A DNA stretch of 9,144 nucleotides. Source: Planctomycetes bacterium UBA1135 (GTDB taxonomy: Bacteria > Planctomycetota > UBA1135). Below, one piece after another: positions 7,002 through 9,144 of this stretch; position 1 is the stretch's first letter, and every line of letters starts with the position of its first letter. Made by a program: the position numbers and the translations under genes. Under the pieces are notes generated by a model. That model was not told where the DNA came from, ran no database searches, and saw only the letters and a list, made by a program, of their open reading frames with translations. The stretch covers positions 1 through 9,144 of the forward strand of contig DCAK01000004.1 of NCBI GenBank assembly GCA_002311925.1, read 5' to 3'.

Positions 7002-8185
7002 TTATCCGTTTCCCGCTCTCCCAGAATCCCGATGTGCCGGTCTCCAATTCTGGCGGCGAGGAGGGTCAGGGTCTGGTCTCCGTAGGATCGAGTCAGGAAG
7101 CGCTTCTCCAGGGTGTGGGGGCGCTCGGCGATCCCTCTCTTGCGGACGAGAAGCCTTCCGACTTCGTGCTTACGGAGGAGTGCCTTCATCTTGCGGGGAT
7201 CAAGGGTTTCTGTACCGACGACCTTGAAGCGGTCCAGGAAAGGGGTGACGACCTTGCCACCAGTGAGGTAGCCGATGTGCCAATCCAGGAGATGAAGACC
7301 ATGTTCATGGGCGAACGCCGCAAGAAGGCCGGAACGCACCAGGGCGGGATCGGGGTCGTAGATCCACTCTCCAATCTCCCCCACGGGCCTTTCCATGTCG
7401 GGGTCACCCGCCCAAGTTTCGCCGCCGGGAAGAAGAGTCGCGCGACGGACCCCTTTCTTCCCGACCTTGCCGTACCAGAACAGGGTCTCCTTTGCCTCTC
7501 CCTTCAGAGACACCGTTTCAATTTCCTTGGGTTCCGGGTAGACCTCGAGAAGAATCTCCAGGTCGACGGCGGGGGAAAGTTTCAATCCAGCCGCCCCGCG
7601 CCGCTTCAAAACCTTGGCGATGGCGTCGGGTGAGGGGGACCAGTCCGCGGGGTTCATGAGCCTTCGGCTTCCCCGTCGACGAGCCGGGTCGAGGAAGATC
7701 GCACCGGCGGGGGGTGGGTCGGTTTCCACGTCGGCGACGAGAAAGGTGATGCCCTCCTGCCCGCAAACCTCGGCATTTGCGCGGGCGAAATGAACGGCAA
7801 CCTCCTCCTTGTCCGAGGCTCGAACCTTCAATCCGGCGGCGGCGAAGGCGATGGAATCCGACCCGATTCCACAGCAAGGGTCGTGAATCTTCTTGATTCC
7901 TGCGCGGGAGAAACGCTCGGCCCTCCAGGCGGCGACACTGGCGCTTGAAGCCTGCTCCAGGAACTCCTTGGTGAAGAACATGTCCAAGCCCATGGCGAAT
8001 TTGTGGGTTGCGCGGCGCCTGAGGGCCCGTAATTCGCCAAGGGCTTCGGCGATTTTCTTGGGAAACAGTCCCCGAAAACTTTCCTGGATATGGAGCGGGT
8101 CCATCGCCTGGTTCCGAAAAAGCAGGAGGGTGTCCCTGACTTCCTGGGAAGTCAGGATTTGAGCGGTTTTGAAATCGATGCGCAT
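6998..8185 (-). CDS. Class I SAM-dependent methyltransferase with THUMP-like C-terminal domain
   Basis: A 395-residue cytoplasmic protein resembling the THUMP-like (PG_1098-type) class I methyltransferases, thought to act on RNA; the target is not established. An N-terminal helical region (about 1-95) includes RRRATHKFAMGLDMFFTKEFLEQAS, the part that precedes the catalytic fold in this family. The SAM-binding motif I is HDPCCGIGSDSIAFA (101-115). Asp125 (VRASDKE) is at the ribose-binding position and Asp152 (VADVE) follows. LDPARR (165-170) is the motif IV-like catalytic segment. The C-terminal portion (about 300-395, DWHIGYLTGG onward) is the likely THUMP-like domain. The start is ATG 8185, with no convincing Shine-Dalgarno; the DUF481 gene ends 26 bp upstream. 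The stop overlaps the solute-binding lipoprotein start (ATGA), an unexpected partner for an RNA-modifying enzyme. All recognised motifs look intact. Confidence 0.9.
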   Translation of the reverse strand: MRIDFKTAQILTSQEVRDTLLLFRNQAMDPLHIQESFRGLFPKKIAEALGELRALRRRATHKFAMGLDMFFTKEFLEQASSASVAAWRAERFSRAGIKKIHDPCCGIGSDSIAFAAAGLKVRASDKEEVAVHFARANAEVCGQEGITFLVADVETDPPPAGAIFLDPARRRGSRRLMNPADWSPSPDAIAKVLKRRGAAGLKLSPAVDLEILLEVYPEPKEIETVSLKGEAKETLFWYGKVGKKGVRRATLLPGGETWAGDPDMERPVGEIGEWIYDPDPALVRSGLLAAFAHEHGLHLLDWHIGYLTGGKVVTPFLDRFKVVGTETLDPRKMKALLRKHEVGRLLVRKRGIAERPHTLEKRFLTRSYGDQTLTLLAARIGDRHIGILGERETDK

Positions 8186-8201
8186 CGACTCGGCCCGACC
8201 A

Positions 8202-8217
8202 TTCTAGGGTCCTAGAA
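8202..8217. repeat. Perfect inverted repeat at the end of the DUF481 gene
   Basis: TTCTAGG (8202-8208) and CCTAGAA (8211-8217) are exact reverse complements separated by GT. The dyad contains the last codon (Phe) and the TAG stop of the DUF481 gene and lies 17 bp upstream of the methyltransferase start. The 2-nt centre and lack of a T-run argue against an intrinsic terminator. It has the geometry of a protein-binding dyad, or may be chance. Confidence 0.6.
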
Positions 8218-8925
8218 GCTCGTCCCCAGGGTCAGGACGAGTCGCGTGTCCGTCCTGCCGAAACCGGGGCCCGGACTTCCGTCCCATGCGAGGGACCATC
8301 CCATGTCCATGAACCAGCCTTCATGGAGTTGCCATCGGAGGTCCAGGTCGGACGTGAACGCCTGGTCCGCGGATTCCTCGGTGGACCGGAAGTACTCGTT
8401 CTTGCCTCGCAAGCTCCATCTCTCCAAAAGCGGAGTGGTGAAACTGGCTGCGGCCCTGGCACTGAACAGGTTCAGCCCGTCCACGCCGACATTGTCTTCC
8501 CTCAGAATGGAGGGGCCGAATTCCAACCTGAAGTGGGCTCCATCCTCTTCGCCGAACAGGAAGCCCACTCCGACTCCCAGGTCGGCCCGGAGCTCAAGCC
8601 CATTGGGAACGTCCCTTCTCCCGGAACCCTTGCCGTAGAAAAAGAGTTTGCCCTTGCGGTTGAGATTACGGTGATGTTCGAGGGTTCCCAAGTAGAGGCG
8701 CTTGTCGGTCTGGGCGGCTTGGGACTCTCTCACACCGGCGTATTCGAATCCCAGTATCCAGGGGGATTCGGTGTCGGCGGTTTTCGCCTCCGCCTTCAGG
8801 GAGCTGTTGAAATTGTCATGGTTTCCTGAAAGGGCGGTGAGGCCAAATTCCGCAGTTCCTTCCCACTTGGGTTGGGATGGGGGAAGGGGATCCTGCAGCA
8901 GGCCGAGGAGGAGAAGGGGAAGCAT
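8212..8925 (-). CDS. DUF481 family outer-membrane beta-barrel protein
   Basis: A 237-residue protein of the DUF481 (YdiY-like, salt-induced outer membrane protein) family, function unknown. The family signature WEGTAEFGLTALSGNHDNF lies at 21-39, right after a short hydrophobic leader (MLPLLLLGLLQDP). The body alternates polar and hydrophobic residues as beta-hairpins do (LYLGTLEHHRNL, KLFFYGKGSGRR, LRADLGVGVGFLFG, FTSDLDLRWQL, DTRLVLTLGTSF). It ends in Phe, the residue favoured by the outer-membrane insertion machinery. The start is ATG 8925, the only usable one in this frame; no ATG, GTG or TTG occurs in frame in the preceding 75 nt. The leader has no positive charge and the best Shine-Dalgarno is badly placed for it. 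It is first in the leftward gene group and lies 26 bp from the methyltransferase. Confidence 0.9.
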   Translation of the reverse strand: MLPLLLLGLLQDPLPPSQPKWEGTAEFGLTALSGNHDNFNSSLKAEAKTADTESPWILGFEYAGVRESQAAQTDKRLYLGTLEHHRNLNRKGKLFFYGKGSGRRDVPNGLELRADLGVGVGFLFGEEDGAHFRLEFGPSILREDNVGVDGLNLFSARAAASFTTPLLERWSLRGKNEYFRSTEESADQAFTSDLDLRWQLHEGWFMDMGWSLAWDGSPGPGFGRTDTRLVLTLGTSF

Positions 8926-9033
8926 GCGGCGAGCATTCTGAAAACCTCTCGAGGGGACCTCAAGGATGGATTCGAAAATCGCCGATAGAGAAGGGCAGCG
9001 AGGGTTCTCAAAAAATTACGAGAATGACCCAAG
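8926..9033. promoter_or_regulatory. Divergent intergenic region, probable promoter region for both sides
   Basis: About 108 bp lie between the leftward DUF481 gene and the rightward membrane-protein start. Promoters for both directions are expected here by layout. The only A/T-rich patch is around 9009-9018, with a run of six A at 9010-9015, flanked by TTCTC (9005-9009) and GAGAA (9020-9024), a short inverted repeat. On the minus strand TTGAGA (about 9011-9006) with TATCGG 18 bp on is a poor sigma70-like pair. CCTCTC at 8945-8950 is GAGAGG on the minus strand, a Shine-Dalgarno-like site. No operator can be named. Confidence 0.45.
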
Positions 9034-9144
9034 TTGTTTTCCTTGCGTTACTTCCAATCGCTTCGAATCTCCGGCGCCCTGGGCACCGGGGTCATCACCG
9101 TCGTCCTGGTCTACTTCGCCGGACAGGTTTTTTCGGGCATGGAA
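9034..9144 (+). CDS. N-terminal fragment of a membrane protein, truncated by window edge
   Basis: The frame is open from after a TGA at 9025-9027 to the end of the window, with TTG 9034 (or TTG 9043) as the only starts. The 37 visible residues read FSLRYFQSLRISGAL then GTGVITVVLVYFAGQVF. This is a short basic N-terminus followed by one clear membrane segment (about residues 14-32), as in inner-membrane proteins such as ABC permeases. Third codon positions are GC-rich like those of the neighbouring genes. The competing ATG at 9024 opens another frame giving an Arg/His-rich string with no membrane character, which looks artefactual. No family can be named from so short a piece and the Shine-Dalgarno is weak. 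It is divergent from the DUF481 gene. Confidence 0.5.
   Translation, partial: MFSLRYFQSLRISGALGTGVITVVLVYFAGQVFSGME

Noticed and set aside
5274..7085. A 603-codon open frame on the + strand opposite the binding-protein gene
   Set aside because: It is antisense to a confidently identified family 5 binding protein. Its translation is Gly/Pro/Glu-rich with no recognisable domain, and long antisense frames are expected opposite GC-rich genes.
8945..8957. CTCTCGAGGGG near the divergent promoter region as an operator
   Set aside because: Only the central CTCGAG is palindromic; the flanks do not pair and no second copy is seen.
9024..9144. ATG-initiated frame at the window end
   Set aside because: Its translation becomes an Arg/His/Gly-rich run, whereas the frame from TTG 9034 gives a coherent membrane segment with matching codon use.

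Overview
The window is about 9.1 kb of GC-rich DNA (roughly 60% by eye) from a Gram-negative bacterium. An outer-membrane type beta-barrel protein (DUF481 family, ending in Phe) and a probable lipoprotein indicate a diderm cell envelope. The short signal-like starts, the MBL hydrolase subfamily and the overall style of the proteins resemble uncultured Planctomycetota-like lineages. That assignment is an impression, not a demonstrated placement. I see no RNA genes, CRISPR arrays, insertion sequences, phage genes or attachment sites.

Layout: (1) On the + strand, the window opens inside a metallo-beta-lactamase-fold hydrolase gene (1-510). It is followed 48 bp later by a large exported-type beta-propeller gene with Asp-box (BNR) motifs (559-3198). 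(2) A 19-bp convergent gap follows. (3) On the - strand, five genes read leftwards from about 8925 to 3218: a DUF481 outer-membrane protein, a THUMP-like class I SAM-dependent methyltransferase, a family 5 (peptide/nickel/oligopeptide type) solute-binding lipoprotein, an OppB/DppB-type permease and an OppC/DppC-type permease. (4) A divergent intergenic region of about 108 bp is followed by the first codons of a membrane protein on the + strand, which runs off the window end.

The three junctions methyltransferase/binding protein, binding protein/OppB and OppB/OppC are all 4-nt start-stop overlaps (ATGA, TTGA, ATGA), so these four genes look like one translationally coupled operon. The DUF481 gene is 26 bp upstream and may share the transcript. 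The binding protein should capture a peptide-like solute outside the inner membrane, and the two permeases should form the channel. The two ATPases that normally drive such an importer are not in the window.

Most of the window is ordinary accessory and housekeeping material. I did not find a clear new system. The points most worth a second look are an unusually long periplasmic segment in the OppB-like permease, the coupling of a predicted RNA methyltransferase to a solute importer, degenerate blade repeats in the propeller protein, and a translation-start oddity at the DUF481 gene.
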